Below, one piece after another: positions 55,053 through 64,000 of a stretch of 64,000 nucleotides of DNA (position 1 is its first letter; each line of letters starts with the position of its first letter). The DNA is from Marinobacter caseinilyticus. Its GTDB lineage: Bacteria > Pseudomonadota > Gammaproteobacteria > Pseudomonadales > Oleiphilaceae. The position numbers were made by a program, and so were the translations under genes. The notes under the pieces are model-generated. The model was given only the letters and a program-made list of their open reading frames with translations, was not told the DNA's origin and searched no databases. The stretch covers positions 62,001 through 126,000 of the forward strand of contig NZ_WUQJ01000011.1 in the NCBI RefSeq assembly GCF_011074955.1. The letters run 5' to 3'.

Positions 55053-55094
55053 TATAATCGCGCGAATAGTGGCCATCCCGTGACAGGGGTGGCC
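55053..55094 (+). promoter_or_regulatory. rhlE promoter -10 box and hairpin leader
   Basis: A perfect TATAAT at 55053-55058 should start transcription near 55065. The 5' leader holds a hairpin GGCCATCCC/GGGGTGGCC (55071-55094, one G-T pair, 6-nt loop), then a T-rich stretch. The hairpin can work as an attenuator of rhlE or as a cold-sensitive element. No clear -35 box is seen. Confidence 0.55.
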
Positions 55095-55120
55095 CATTCT
55101 GTTTCTTTTAGGGTTTTCTC

Positions 55121-56524
55121 ATGTCTTTTGCCGCACTCCAGCTATCCGAACCATTGCTCGACGCACTCGAAGAGCGTGGCTACACGCAGCCGTCCCCGAT
55201 TCAGGCCCAGACTATTCCGGGTATTCTGGAAGGCCGGGACATGTTGGCGGCGGCTCAGACCGGTACGGGTAAAACCGCGAGTTTTGCCTTGCCAATTTTG
55301 CAGCGCCTGTCCGGCGGTGAGTCGGCGCGCAGCAACTCCGTCCGGGCATTGATTCTGACACCGACGCGGGAACTGGCGGCCCAGGTGGGCAGCAGTGTGG
55401 CACTCTACGGCCGCCATCTCGAGTTGCGCTCCGAGGTGGTCTACGGCGGCGTTCGCATCAACCCGCAAATGATGAAGCTGCGCAAAGGCGTAGACATTCT
55501 GGTCGCCACCCCCGGTCGACTGATGGATTTGTTTCGTCAGAACGCTATCAAGTTTGACCAGCTTGAGACCCTGGTGCTGGACGAAGCCGACCGTATGCTG
55601 GATCTCGGGTTTATCACCGACATCCGGAAAATTCTCGAACTGTTACCGGAGAAGCGCCAGAATCTGCTGTTTTCCGCCACCTTGTCCGCCGATATTCGCC
55701 TGCTGGCCCGGGGCTTCATGCACCACCCGCTGGAAGTCGACGTCAGTCCAAAGCAAGTGTCCGCCAGTACGGTGCAGCACAGCCTTCACCCGGTCGACAA
55801 GAAGCGCAAAGGCGAAATGCTCAGTCACCTGATTCGCTCCAAAGGCTGGTTTCAGGCGCTGGTGTTCGTGAAAACCAAAAAAGGGGCCGATCGACTGGTT
55901 CGGGAGCTTTACGCCGATGGCATTGGCTGTACCGCCATTCATGGCGACCGCAGCCAGGCGATGAGAACCAAGGCACTGGAAGATTTCAAATCCGGCAAAA
56001 TCGGTATTCTGGTGGCCACCGACGTGGCGGCCCGGGGTCTGGATATTGAAAGTCTCCCGCTGGTGGTCAACATGGACCTGCCCAAAGTCGCGGAAGATTA
56101 TGTCCATCGCATCGGCCGGACCGGTCGCGCGGGCAGCAAAGGTCGTGCGGTGTCGCTGGTGAGTCATGACGAGGTGGTAGAGTTGCGCGCGATTGAGCGC
56201 CTGCTGGGTAAACGCATTGTGCGGGATAACATCAACGGCTTTGACCCCGAACACAACGTACCGGTGTCGCCCGACCCCACCGCAAAACCCAAAAAGGTTA
56301 CCAAACCCAAAAAGCCCAAGCGCTCGAAACGGCCCGACGGCAAATTGGGCGCCAAGAGAGGGCCGAAAAAGGGCGGGCCGTCCAAAGCCGGCAAGGCCGG
56401 TAAACCCGGTGTGGGCAAGAAACCACAGAAGACCGGCTCGTCAGAGCCCAGACCGCCCCGACGGACGCCGCCGAAACCCGGCAACCGTCCGGCCCGTAGC
56501 GGCCCTGCGAAATCCGAACAATGA
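55121..56524 (+). CDS. rhlE: DEAD-box RNA helicase RhlE
   Basis: A 467-residue ATP-dependent RNA helicase. The Q motif [17 protein letters not shown], motif I AQTGTGKT (45-52), motif [15 protein letters not shown], motif III SAT and motif [12 protein letters not shown] are all in place. The C-terminal 90 residues are a Lys/Pro/Gly-rich basic tail typical of RhlE, for RNA binding. cvfB follows at once, so RNA metabolism genes form a unit. Confidence 0.93.
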   Translation: MSFAALQLSEPLLDALEERGYTQPSPIQAQTIPGILEGRDMLAAAQTGTGKTASFALPILQRLSGGESARSNSVRALILTPTRELAAQVGSSVALYGRHLELRSEVVYGGVRINPQMMKLRKGVDILVATPGRLMDLFRQNAIKFDQLETLVLDEADRMLDLGFITDIRKILELLPEKRQNLLFSATLSADIRLLARGFMHHPLEVDVSPKQVSASTVQHSLHPVDKKRKGEMLSHLIRSKGWFQALVFVKTKKGADRLVRELYADGIGCTAIHGDRSQAMRTKALEDFKSGKIGILVATDVAARGLDIESLPLVVNMDLPKVAEDYVHRIGRTGRAGSKGRAVSLVSHDEVVELRAIERLLGKRIVRDNINGFDPEHNVPVSPDPTAKPKKVTKPKKPKRSKRPDGKLGAKRGPKKGGPSKAGKAGKPGVGKKPQKTGSSEPRPPRRTPPKPGNRPARSGPAKSEQ

Positions 56525-56538
56525 AGGCCGGAGTGACT

Positions 56539-57369
56539 ATGATCGACGTGGGTCGTTATGCCCGTTTGAAAGTCCTGCGCATGGAGGACATTGGTGCCCG
56601 GCTGGATGCCGGCACCATGGGTGAGTTATTGCTGCCCACCCGCTACGTGCCGGAAGGCTGCCAGCCCGGTGACAAACTGATGGTGTTCGTGTCGCTGGAC
56701 TCGGAAGACCGGCCGATTGCCACCATGGAAAAGCCCAAAGCGCAGGTCAACGAGTGTGCCTGGCTGAAGGTGGTTTCGGTGTCCAGCGTCGGCGCGTTCC
56801 TGGATTGGGGGCTGTCAAAAGACCTGTTCGTGCCGTTCTCCGAGCAAGGCGTGAAGATGCAGGAAGGGCGCTTCTATCTGGTCTATATCTACGAGGACAA
56901 CACCGGACGGTTGGCGGCAACCACCAAACTCAACCGGTTCATCAAAGACCGTGCCGAAGGTCTGGCCAGCAATCAGGAAGTGAGCCTGCTGATCGCGGAC
57001 AAGACCGATCTGGGTGTCAAAGCCGTTATCAACCACGAGTTCTGGGGGCTGCTTTACCACGACCAGTTATTTACGCCGGTGCGCAAAGGGCAGTCGGTAT
57101 CGGGATACATCAAGCGCATCCGGCCCGATGGCAAGATTGAACTGAGCCTGTATCAGCCCGGCTATGGCAAGGTCAGCGACTTTGCCGAAACCATTATCGA
57201 TGCACTGAAGGCGAACGAAGGCTTTTTGCCACTGAACGACAAAAGCGCACCCGATGCCATCTACGCAACCTTCAATGTCAGCAAAGGGGTGTTCAAGCAG
57301 GCCATCGGAGCCCTCTACAAAAAGCACCTGATTGTGATCGAAAAGAGTGGCATCCGGTTGATTGAATAA
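56539..57369 (+). CDS. cvfB: CvfB-like S1 RNA-binding protein
   Basis: A 276-residue protein with three to four S1-like OB domains (ARLDAGTMGELLLPTRYV, SVGAFLDWGLSKDLFVPFSEQ, VSGYIKRIRPDGKIELSLYQPG) and a C-terminal winged-helix (NVSKGVFKQAIGALYKKHLI). This is the CvfB/YitL family, which binds RNA and affects virulence factors and stress in Gram-positives. ATG 56539 has GGAG five bases upstream; an ATG at 56521 overlapping the rhlE stop is an alternative. Confidence 0.9.
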   Translation: MIDVGRYARLKVLRMEDIGARLDAGTMGELLLPTRYVPEGCQPGDKLMVFVSLDSEDRPIATMEKPKAQVNECAWLKVVSVSSVGAFLDWGLSKDLFVPFSEQGVKMQEGRFYLVYIYEDNTGRLAATTKLNRFIKDRAEGLASNQEVSLLIADKTDLGVKAVINHEFWGLLYHDQLFTPVRKGQSVSGYIKRIRPDGKIELSLYQPGYGKVSDFAETIIDALKANEGFLPLNDKSAPDAIYATFNVSKGVFKQAIGALYKKHLIVIEKSGIRLIE

Positions 57370-57453
57370 ACAGATCGGTTAAAATTTGTCCGCCAGGATT
57401 CCTGGCGACCATATCATGCTCCGGATTTACGGTCCGGCCCGCAGGAGAACACT

Positions 57454-58476
57454 ATGACAGACCAAGCGGTCGCAGACGTCGTTGTCTGTGCACTCTACAA
57501 ATTCGCAGTACTGAATGATTACACCGCACTTCGCCAACCGTTAAGCCAACTGATGGCCCAGCATCGGGTCTGCGGCACCCTGCTGCTTGCCCGCGAGGGC
57601 ATTAACGGCACGATCGCGGGCAGCCGCCAGGGCATTGACGCCATCAAGCACTGGCTGGGCCAGGATGAGCGTTTTGAGGGCATCGACTACAAAGAGTCCT
57701 ATGTGGACGAGCAGCCGTTCAAGCGCAGCAAGGTCAAGCTGAAGAAAGAAATTGTCACCATGGGCGTGGACGGCATCGATCCCCGTCGCATTGTCGGCAC
57801 CTATGTGCAACCGAAGGACTGGAACGACCTGATATCCGACCCTGAGGTGCTGGTGATCGATACCCGCAATCAGTACGAAGTCGAAATCGGCAGCTTCCAG
57901 CATGCGGTCAACCCGGCGACCGACACGTTCCGCGAGTTTCCCGACTACGTAAAGGACAATCTCGATCCCGCCCGGCACAAAAAAGTCGCAATGTTCTGCA
58001 CCGGCGGTATTCGTTGTGAAAAATCGACCGCCTACCTGAAGGAACAGGGCTTTGATGAGGTCTATCACCTGCACGGTGGCATCCTCAAATACCTCGAAGA
58101 GGTGCCGCCGGAGCACAGTCTGTGGCAAGGCGAATGTTTTGTTTTCGATGACCGGGTCACGGTGAATCACCGTCTGGAGCGAGGGGATTTCGATCAGTGC
58201 CATGCCTGTCGCCGTCCCATTACGGAAACCGACAAGCAACGGCCGGAATATGAAAAAGGCGTCAGTTGTCACCAGTGCCTGCACACGCTGACGGCCGCCC
58301 AAAAAGCACGGTTTGCCGAGCGTGAGCATCAAATGCGCCTGGCCCAGCAACGGGGCGAGGCCCATGTTGGTGGTGAGGCCGGGCGCATGATCGCCGCCCG
58401 AAAAGCCGAAAAGCGAGCCCAGCGTGAGCAACAGGCCGAGAAAAGCCGGGCCGGGGAACAGCGTCGCAATGGCTAG
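57454..58476 (+). CDS. trhO: tRNA uridine(34) hydroxylase TrhO (YceA), rhodanese domain
   Basis: A 340-residue rhodanese-family protein that makes 5-hydroxyuridine at tRNA position 34. An N-terminal ferredoxin-like UPF0176 domain ([34 protein letters not shown]) precedes the rhodanese domain with active Cys182 in [11 protein letters not shown]. Two C-terminal CxxC pairs (CHACRRP, CHQCL) bind metal. A strong GGAG precedes the ATG. Confidence 0.94.
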   Translation: MTDQAVADVVVCALYKFAVLNDYTALRQPLSQLMAQHRVCGTLLLAREGINGTIAGSRQGIDAIKHWLGQDERFEGIDYKESYVDEQPFKRSKVKLKKEIVTMGVDGIDPRRIVGTYVQPKDWNDLISDPEVLVIDTRNQYEVEIGSFQHAVNPATDTFREFPDYVKDNLDPARHKKVAMFCTGGIRCEKSTAYLKEQGFDEVYHLHGGILKYLEEVPPEHSLWQGECFVFDDRVTVNHRLERGDFDQCHACRRPITETDKQRPEYEKGVSCHQCLHTLTAAQKARFAEREHQMRLAQQRGEAHVGGEAGRMIAARKAEKRAQREQQAEKSRAGEQRRNG

Positions 58477-58589
58477 CTGGCCACTGACTTGACCGGGCAA
58501 ACTGCAAGGCACAGAGTGACTGGCGGTGATCGTGATGCGTCCTAACCCCGTACGTTATCGGAATCAGTCAGTTGCAGATTGGAGATGTC

Positions 58590-59324
58590 ATGCAGTTTCC
58601 CAAAATGATGATGTGTTTGTTCATGGGGATGTGCCCGCTGGCGTTTGGCCAGAGCACGGGGGAGACCTGGGACGGCGAGGCCGAGTTGGGGGCATTGATC
58701 ACCTCGGGCAACAGTGAGGAAACCAATATCAACAGTCGCCTGGGGCTGGTGCATGAGACCACCAGCTGGCGGAATTTGCTCGAACTGCGGTCGCTCTACT
58801 CCGAAGCCGACGATGAAACGACGTCCGAGCGTTACAGCGCTTCTGCGGAAACGAACTATAAATTTTCCGAGCGCCAGTACTGGTTCTTAAGGGGCGCATA
58901 TGATGACAATCGGTTCACCGGTTACGATTTCCGCACCTCCGCGACCACGGGTTATGGTCACCGGGTCTGGCAGAACGGCGAACGCTCTTTCCTGGATTTA
59001 TCGGTGGGTGCGGGTTATCGCTTCAACAAGCTCAAACAGCCCAATGAGGCGGGCCGGCGCAGTGAACAGGAGGCCATCGCCCGCCTGGCCGGGCAGTATG
59101 ATTATGCCCTCTCTGACAACGCGCTGTTCCGACAAAAACTCAGTACCGAAGTTGGCCTGGATGGAAACAACACCATCAGTGAGTCAGAAACCTCGGTGCA
59201 GGCCTCGGTGGTGGGCAATGTGTCCATGAAAGCGGCCTATCTGGTCAAGCACGTGTCCAATCCGCCCGCCGGCGCCGAACGAATCGATACCGAAATGTCC
59301 CTGTCGCTGCTGTATGGCTTTTAG
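58590..59324 (+). CDS. DUF481 outer-membrane protein
   Basis: A 244-residue exported beta-barrel-like protein. The start at ATG 58590, five bases after GGAG, gives a signal peptide ending LAFG before QSTGETW. GEAELGALITSGNSEETNINSRLGL is the DUF481 opening (YdiY/salt-stress-induced-like), and the rest is repeated amphipathic strands ending in YGF, typical of an outer-membrane barrel. No function is established. Convergent with the next gene across 14 nt. Confidence 0.88.
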   Translation: MQFPKMMMCLFMGMCPLAFGQSTGETWDGEAELGALITSGNSEETNINSRLGLVHETTSWRNLLELRSLYSEADDETTSERYSASAETNYKFSERQYWFLRGAYDDNRFTGYDFRTSATTGYGHRVWQNGERSFLDLSVGAGYRFNKLKQPNEAGRRSEQEAIARLAGQYDYALSDNALFRQKLSTEVGLDGNNTISESETSVQASVVGNVSMKAAYLVKHVSNPPAGAERIDTEMSLSLLYGF

Positions 59325-59338
59325 CACCCCCGACCACC

Positions 59339-61591
59339 TCAGGCGCCGGGCTCGGCTGCCGCCTCGGGTTTCGGTGCGGAGCGTTTGGCCTTGTCCGCCA
59401 GCACCGTGGCGTAGATCTCCTTCACATCACCGGCGAATTGCTCAATAGAGTAATCCTTGGCGAAAGCCGTAGCATTCTCCGACAGGGTCCGGCGTAGGGT
59501 GTCGTCTTCCAGCAGGCTGGTGACTCTGGCACGCCACTGGTCCCGGTTTTCAGGTGTCTTGAAGCCGTTGTAGCCCTGTCGTACCACATCATCAATACCG
59601 CTTGAGCGCACGGCCACCACCGGCAGTCCGGCCGCCATCGCTTCCAGGATAACCATCCCCTGAGTTTCGGATTTGGACGCGAACAGAAACACATCGCCAA
59701 GCCGATAGTAGGTGGCCATGTCTTCCGGCGCCACCGCGCCGACCAGAGTAAAACAGTCCTGCAGGCCAAGGTCGTCAATGCGGGCCTGCAAGCGCTCGCG
59801 CTGGTGGCCGTCACCGATCATCAGAAACCGGAATGGAATTGCGGTGTGCTCTTTCAGACTGGCGATGGCCTCGATCATGAAATCGATGTTCTTCTCATTG
59901 GACAACCGCGACACGCTGATAAACACCTTTTCATCGCCGATACCGAGACGGTTGCGCAGGGCCTCAATGTCCTTGTTCTCGACACCCTGGAAACGCTCAA
60001 ATTCAATGCCCGTGGGCTGCACGTAGGTCGATGATTTGACCCCGATCATCCGCAGGTATTCCTCGGTGGAGTAAGTGGGCACAATTACCGCGTCGCACTT
60101 GTTGGCAAAGCGTTTGATCAGGGCGTGGGAGATCAGGTTGCGAAACAGCATGCCGGGCAGCGGCACAAAGTGCGCGTAGTGTTCAAGACGCGTGTGATAG
60201 GTGTAGACCGCCGGCACATTCAGCCGGTGAGCGACAAAAAGCCCCAGCGATCCCAGCCAGAAGGGGTGGTGCAAATGGATGATATCCGGCCGGAAGGCTC
60301 GCACCTGACGCCGAATCCGGCGCAAGAAGATGTTCGCCAGCCGGAACTCGCGCTTTTCCCCCATCGCCAGCAGTGATGGTACCCGCAGCACGTGGTCCTC
60401 CTCGGCGGGCTGGTCCCGGTAGCGGGGCGCGACGATCAGGGTGGCGTTGCCGGTGGCCTCCAGGCCCCGATGCAGGCGTTCAATGGAAATCGGCACGCCC
60501 CCGATAAAGGGCAGGTAATTATTGGTGAACATCGCAATGCGCAGGGGCTGCTGCAGCCAGGGCATTGGGTCCAGGTCGTAATCGGGGTAGTAATTCTTGC
60601 CCACAAAGACCAGGGCGTAGAGCTTCATTGCCACCAGTGTGAGCACGCTGACCAGCAGAATAAAATTGACGTAACCGACGTAAAACAGCGAGTAAATGAA
60701 AAACCACAGGCTTTCCAACTGCTTGAATATGGGGTGTTGGCCGATCATTAACGGCACCACTTCGGTGGTGACACCCTGTTCCGAGACCGACACCTTTACG
60801 AAATGATAGAAACTGGTGTCGTTGTTCAGTACCAGGCCGCCTGCGCCACCGGTGGTAATGAACTGGGTGCCGTCCCGGTCCTGTTCGACATACTGTGAAA
60901 TATTCGCTGAGAACACTGCATCGACGTGGTGTTCCCGGATCAGTGCCAGGAGCTGGTCCCGGAATTCGGGTGGTTGCAGGTAATCGTCTTTCTGGTCAAA
61001 CAGGACATCCTGGCGGCCATGCAGCACGGGGTGCCCGGTAAAGAGAAACGTGTGGGCGGCGTCCTGCTGCTGGAGAAGGTCGCGCAGCCACCGGATTTGC
61101 CAGCGCCAGGCCGTTTTGTTGGTGCTGTCCAGGAAGATAAAGCGACTGTTGCCGGTGCGGACACTGAAAAAGTGCGGCCCGAAATGCTCGTAGAACCGGA
61201 AGCTGCCAAAATTCTCATACTCGTGCTGGCCGAACGTCAGCAGGTAGGGCATCTTCAAGTGCGTCAATGTCCCGTGCAGGGCGCGGTATTTGTCTTCACT
61301 GCCGCCGCTAACCGCGTTGCCGGCCGAGACCATGAAATCCACGCCCGAGTCATTGAGCATCGGAATGATTTTGCGCTCAAAAATGCCGACAGAATTGTTG
61401 ATGTTGCCCACCACGGCAAAACTAAAGCTTTTTTTATCATCGAGCTGGGCGTGGAGGCGTTCCACCTGGGTGGTGTGCACCGCCTCAAAGTTGGCTTCAA
61501 ACAGGTTCAGATAGGCCTTATAGCCCACCAGTGCGCAAACGATCACCACGTTAATATAGAACAGGGCTTTGGTGCGGCTGCGACGGATCAT
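59339..61591 (-). CDS. Fusion of a degenerate metallophosphoesterase and a family 4 glycosyltransferase
   Basis: A 750-residue two-part membrane protein. A first helix (9-27) is followed by a calcineurin-like phosphoesterase fold (about 55-270), then a helical hairpin of two membrane segments (295-330), then a GT4 glycosyltransferase (about 350-735) with NNYLPFIGGVPISIERL, HLHHPFWLGSLG and SETQGMVILEAMAAGLPVV (E-x7-E). In the phosphoesterase part most metal ligands are missing: NIN replaces D-x-H, GNAV replaces GDxxD, GQHE replaces GNHE, and the final GHxH is ANIS. The topology suggests the dead phosphoesterase is periplasmic and the GT cytosolic. It overlaps the upstream UPF0104 gene by ATGA. 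Confidence 0.82.
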   Translation of the reverse strand: MIRRSRTKALFYINVVIVCALVGYKAYLNLFEANFEAVHTTQVERLHAQLDDKKSFSFAVVGNINNSVGIFERKIIPMLNDSGVDFMVSAGNAVSGGSEDKYRALHGTLTHLKMPYLLTFGQHEYENFGSFRFYEHFGPHFFSVRTGNSRFIFLDSTNKTAWRWQIRWLRDLLQQQDAAHTFLFTGHPVLHGRQDVLFDQKDDYLQPPEFRDQLLALIREHHVDAVFSANISQYVEQDRDGTQFITTGGAGGLVLNNDTSFYHFVKVSVSEQGVTTEVVPLMIGQHPIFKQLESLWFFIYSLFYVGYVNFILLVSVLTLVAMKLYALVFVGKNYYPDYDLDPMPWLQQPLRIAMFTNNYLPFIGGVPISIERLHRGLEATGNATLIVAPRYRDQPAEEDHVLRVPSLLAMGEKREFRLANIFLRRIRRQVRAFRPDIIHLHHPFWLGSLGLFVAHRLNVPAVYTYHTRLEHYAHFVPLPGMLFRNLISHALIKRFANKCDAVIVPTYSTEEYLRMIGVKSSTYVQPTGIEFERFQGVENKDIEALRNRLGIGDEKVFISVSRLSNEKNIDFMIEAIASLKEHTAIPFRFLMIGDGHQRERLQARIDDLGLQDCFTLVGAVAPEDMATYYRLGDVFLFASKSETQGMVILEAMAAGLPVVAVRSSGIDDVVRQGYNGFKTPENRDQWRARVTSLLEDDTLRRTLSENATAFAKDYSIEQFAGDVKEIYATVLADKAKRSAPKPEAAAEPGA

Positions 61592-62661
61592 TGAGTGTCC
61601 TTCCGGCTACGGGCCAGTTCCCTCTGTAAAATTACCAGGCCAACCGCCATGCCAATGTAAATGGTCAGCAGCCGCCACGCGACAATCACCAGTATAAGGT
61701 GATTCCCGGTCAGTATATCCCGGAAAAAACTGCCGAATACCCCTTCCGATATGCCTGACGCGCCGGGAGTGGGCGAGAAGTACATGATAAACGTTGTGAC
61801 CACCAGTAACCCGATGGTGGTGAGGTAGTTGACGTCATACCCAAGGCTGTAGATGAGCAACGCCGGAAAACTGAACAGGCTCAGCAGAAAGCAGGCTGTG
61901 AAAAAGATCGACAGCAACACGCTGCGCCGCGGGCCGTGCAGATAGACGCTGAAGCTGTGAGAAAACCGCAGCATTTCGCGTCGGGCTTTGTACTGCCAGC
62001 GGTTGTGGCGGCGTTCGCCCACCAGGTGCAGCTTGCGCATCCCGTGCAAAAGTCTGGACAGCGGTCCAATCAGCCAGTGAGTTCGGAACAGCACCACCGC
62101 GAAGAAGCCCAGGTAGGCCATGATCAGGACCGCCAACGCCACACTCAGATCGTTCAGAATGGGTTGGTTGTCCAGCGCTTGCAGGGTGAGCAGAAACACC
62201 GGTGTGAGGGAAAAAATAAACGCCACCGCCAGCACGGTGCGAATGGTGGTCGCCGCCGAGGCCCGCCCAATCGGTACGCCATGGCGTTGCAGGTACCAGA
62301 TTTGAGCGACTCCACCGCCCGTGGCCATGGGTGTGACGTTGGACACGAACAGGTTAATGAACACGAGACGAAACAACGCCTTGAAGCCCAGTGTGTGGCC
62401 GAGGGCCTTCAGGGTGAAATACAGGCGCAGGCCGTCGGACACAAAGTAGATCGTCAGCAGTGCCAGCAGGCTGGCGAGGCTGACGGGGTCAATCAGGCGG
62501 GCATCAAAGGCAATGCTTTTGTCGGCGAACTGGTCATACACGGCATACAGCCCGGCGCCGGTCAGGCCAATAAACAGCAAGCCGAACAGCGTCAGACGCC
62601 GCCAGGGGGTGCGGGACGACTTGTCGGTTGCGGTCTGGTCGAAAGAGGTCTGGTGTGTCAT
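61588..62661 (-). CDS. UPF0104 / lysylphosphatidylglycerol synthase-like membrane protein
   Basis: A 357-residue membrane protein with about eight helices of the UPF0104/AglD2 type, the membrane part of lysyl-PG synthases without their aminoacyl-transferase domain. MATGGGVAQIWYLQRHGVPIGRASAATTI is the signature and SPTPGASGISEGVFGSFF another. Relatives serve as lipid flippases or glycosyltransferase partners. ATGA overlap with the phosphoesterase-glycosyltransferase gene, so the two are a unit, likely for a glycolipid or surface glycan. Confidence 0.86.
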   Translation of the reverse strand: MTHQTSFDQTATDKSSRTPWRRLTLFGLLFIGLTGAGLYAVYDQFADKSIAFDARLIDPVSLASLLALLTIYFVSDGLRLYFTLKALGHTLGFKALFRLVFINLFVSNVTPMATGGGVAQIWYLQRHGVPIGRASAATTIRTVLAVAFIFSLTPVFLLTLQALDNQPILNDLSVALAVLIMAYLGFFAVVLFRTHWLIGPLSRLLHGMRKLHLVGERRHNRWQYKARREMLRFSHSFSVYLHGPRRSVLLSIFFTACFLLSLFSFPALLIYSLGYDVNYLTTIGLLVVTTFIMYFSPTPGASGISEGVFGSFFRDILTGNHLILVIVAWRLLTIYIGMAVGLVILQRELARSRKDTQ

Positions 62662-62791
62662 GCAAGGCCCGTCAATCTGTGACGGCGCAGTTTACTGCGT
62701 TGGATAGGGGGGCTGTCCAGTGACCGCCCCCAACAATGGCCGGGTGGGCGGTTCAGGCGTGCGCGATGCCCAGCTTGAAATGAGCAACACC

Positions 62792-63793
62792 TCAGTGGCC
62801 GTAAACCATCATCGAGGTGTCGGTAATGGCGAAGTCGGTGAACGATACGGCGCCAATACTGGTCCCGCCCACTCTGAAAGTCGGCATGTCAATGTCGGCA
62901 CGGAACTCAACGTCGTGAATGGACAGGCCGTCGTTGCCGGTCGCCGCGCTGGTGCCGGCAGACAGTTTGGCGGTGGCACTGGCCATGCCGAAATGACCAA
63001 GTGTGTCGGCACCGCGGCGGTTATGGATCTGGAGCCCCTCAATGCCGACGGCGGCAAAGTTGAAAATCAGGAGCGCGTCGGCGGCGTCCCAGTTCAGGCG
63101 GCCGTTGGTAATTTCAAAATGGGTATCGAGCTGGAGCTCGGAACTGGAAACTTCATTGCCATTGGCCAGGGTGCGGGTGTCGGTGCCGTTATTGCGAACC
63201 ACAATGTCCGTCGGGCCGACATAGCCTTCGAGCAGGACGTTCGAGAACAGCGTTGCGTTGCCATCGGACCCTTCGGTCTCAATGCTGTCCAGTGACAGCC
63301 CGAAATCAATGGCGTGCAGGTAGTCGTCAAGCTGGGTCGGGTCGCCGCTGGCAGTGGGCCCGATGTGAATCACCAGATCACCGTGGTTAAACGACTGACC
63401 AAACTGGCCACCCACCGCATAGCGTGTCAGTGCGTCGGCGACATCCGGGTTGGCGGTATTCAGCAGACCGGCATCGGCACGCCGGGCAAGTTCAGAAAAG
63501 CCGTGCTCGAGCACCTCGCCATCACCGGCCAGGTCGAGGGTGATTTTCAGGTTATCCAGTACACCGCCACCCTGACCTGACAGGCTGAGATTGTTAATGC
63601 TCAGGGTGCCTTCGTCCTGCCAACTGAGCCGTCCGACATTGACCTGGGTCTCAAGCTCAATGGTGACGCCGGCGGTGCCGGTGATGTCGCCGAGTGCCGA
63701 ATCGTCGATGGCCTGAATGTCGGCGAGTGCGGGCAAGGCAAGGCTTGTTGAAACAGCAAAAAAAAGGGCGCGTCCCTGTCTGAGGCGAATCAT
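62792..63793 (-). CDS. DUF6160 family secreted protein
   Basis: A 333-residue exported protein with signal peptide (GRALFFAVSTSLALPALA before DIQAIDD). DDSALGDITGTAGVTIELET is the DUF6160 opening found in marine gammaproteobacteria such as Marinobacter and Alcanivorax. The rest is beta-rich (LSWQDEGTLSINNLSLSGQGGG, TLFSNVLLEGYVGPTDIVV), probably a beta-helix or barrel. Function unknown. AGAGGT precedes the ATG. Confidence 0.85.
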   Translation of the reverse strand: MIRLRQGRALFFAVSTSLALPALADIQAIDDSALGDITGTAGVTIELETQVNVGRLSWQDEGTLSINNLSLSGQGGGVLDNLKITLDLAGDGEVLEHGFSELARRADAGLLNTANPDVADALTRYAVGGQFGQSFNHGDLVIHIGPTASGDPTQLDDYLHAIDFGLSLDSIETEGSDGNATLFSNVLLEGYVGPTDIVVRNNGTDTRTLANGNEVSSSELQLDTHFEITNGRLNWDAADALLIFNFAAVGIEGLQIHNRRGADTLGHFGMASATAKLSAGTSAATGNDGLSIHDVEFRADIDMPTFRVGGTSIGAVSFTDFAITDTSMMVYGH

Positions 63794-64000
63794 GGCTGAC
63801 CTCTTGCGTGTATCCAGTCGGGTTGTGTTTATGGGGCAATTCGGACCGCAGGGGACAGCATAACCGGCGCAGCGTTACATCCCGTTACATTAGAGGCGTT
63901 GGCAGCGTCAGTCTGTGCGTCGGGTCACAGACTGGCTTCCGCTGGCGATTGTGGGAGGCAACAAGCGACGGCCGCTCGCCCGACACAGACACTAGGGTGA
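63794..64000. other. Upstream region of the DUF6160 gene
   Basis: No gene is apparent in the last 207 nt. A direct repeat CGTTACATCC/CGTTACATTA lies at about 63872-63891 and may belong to the DUF6160 promoter. Beyond that I see nothing I can support. Confidence 0.4.

Overview
The window looks like chromosomal DNA of a free-living, probably marine, gammaproteobacterium (Marinobacter/Hahella/Saccharospirillum-like). This rests on gene content and order: prkA-yeaH-ycgB, sahR back-to-back with tkt-epd-pgk-fba, cbpA-cbpM, a FadL porin, DUF6160, DUF6502 and DUF5666 proteins. The G+C content is fairly high, so long antisense open frames are common. I saw no rRNA, tRNA, CRISPR array, prophage or transposase. 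Nearly all genes are intact, and only the leftmost runs off the window.

Left part (1-8.2 kb) is accessory metabolism. A six-gene minus-strand operon (5026 to beyond 1) holds three proteins of unknown function (a 166-aa repeat protein and two proteins with probable Ig-like domains, one very Cys-rich). They are followed by an epoxide-hydrolase-like enzyme, a cholesterol-oxidase-like GMC flavoenzyme and a truncated protein. Next come a flavin monooxygenase and an alpha/beta hydrolase, divergent from a TetR regulator. Then (8.4-18 kb) come small VF530 and DUF1127 proteins, the stress kinase locus prkA-yeaH-ycgB and a complete OsmF/YehYXW osmoprotectant ABC transporter.

The middle (18-33 kb) is mixed: thiopurine methyltransferase, a 2-hydroxyacid dehydrogenase, FadL, YihY, an HDOD protein, an AEC carrier, a DUF445 membrane protein, an RND pump with its adaptor, rsmE and bioA. 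From 33.3 to 35.6 kb lies a polar amino-acid ABC transporter with an attenuator-like hairpin after the binding-protein gene. From 35.8 to 40.6 kb is the SAM cycle (metF, ahcY, metK) led by an ArsR-methyltransferase-type regulator that I call SahR. Two ATCAA-N6-TTGAT palindromes mark its likely operators. Divergently, tkt-epd-pgk-fba supplies the pentose-phosphate/glycolytic core.

Right part (46-64 kb): a secreted His/Glu/Gly repeat protein faces the iron-dependent hydroxylase gene piuC across a promoter with a good Fur-box match. Then follow cbpA-cbpM, a small DUF6435 gene, an operon of two DUF6502-type proteins and a DUF5666 lipoprotein, a nitronate monooxygenase, a DsbA-like protein, rhlE-cvfB, trhO and a DUF481 outer-membrane protein. 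Last are a glycosyltransferase fused to a degenerate phosphoesterase, its UPF0104 partner and a DUF6160 protein.

The best candidates for undescribed biology are the 0-5 kb operon, the putatively Fur-linked repeat protein, the phosphoesterase-glycosyltransferase fusion, and the DUF6502/DUF5666 operon with its apparently leaderless promoter.
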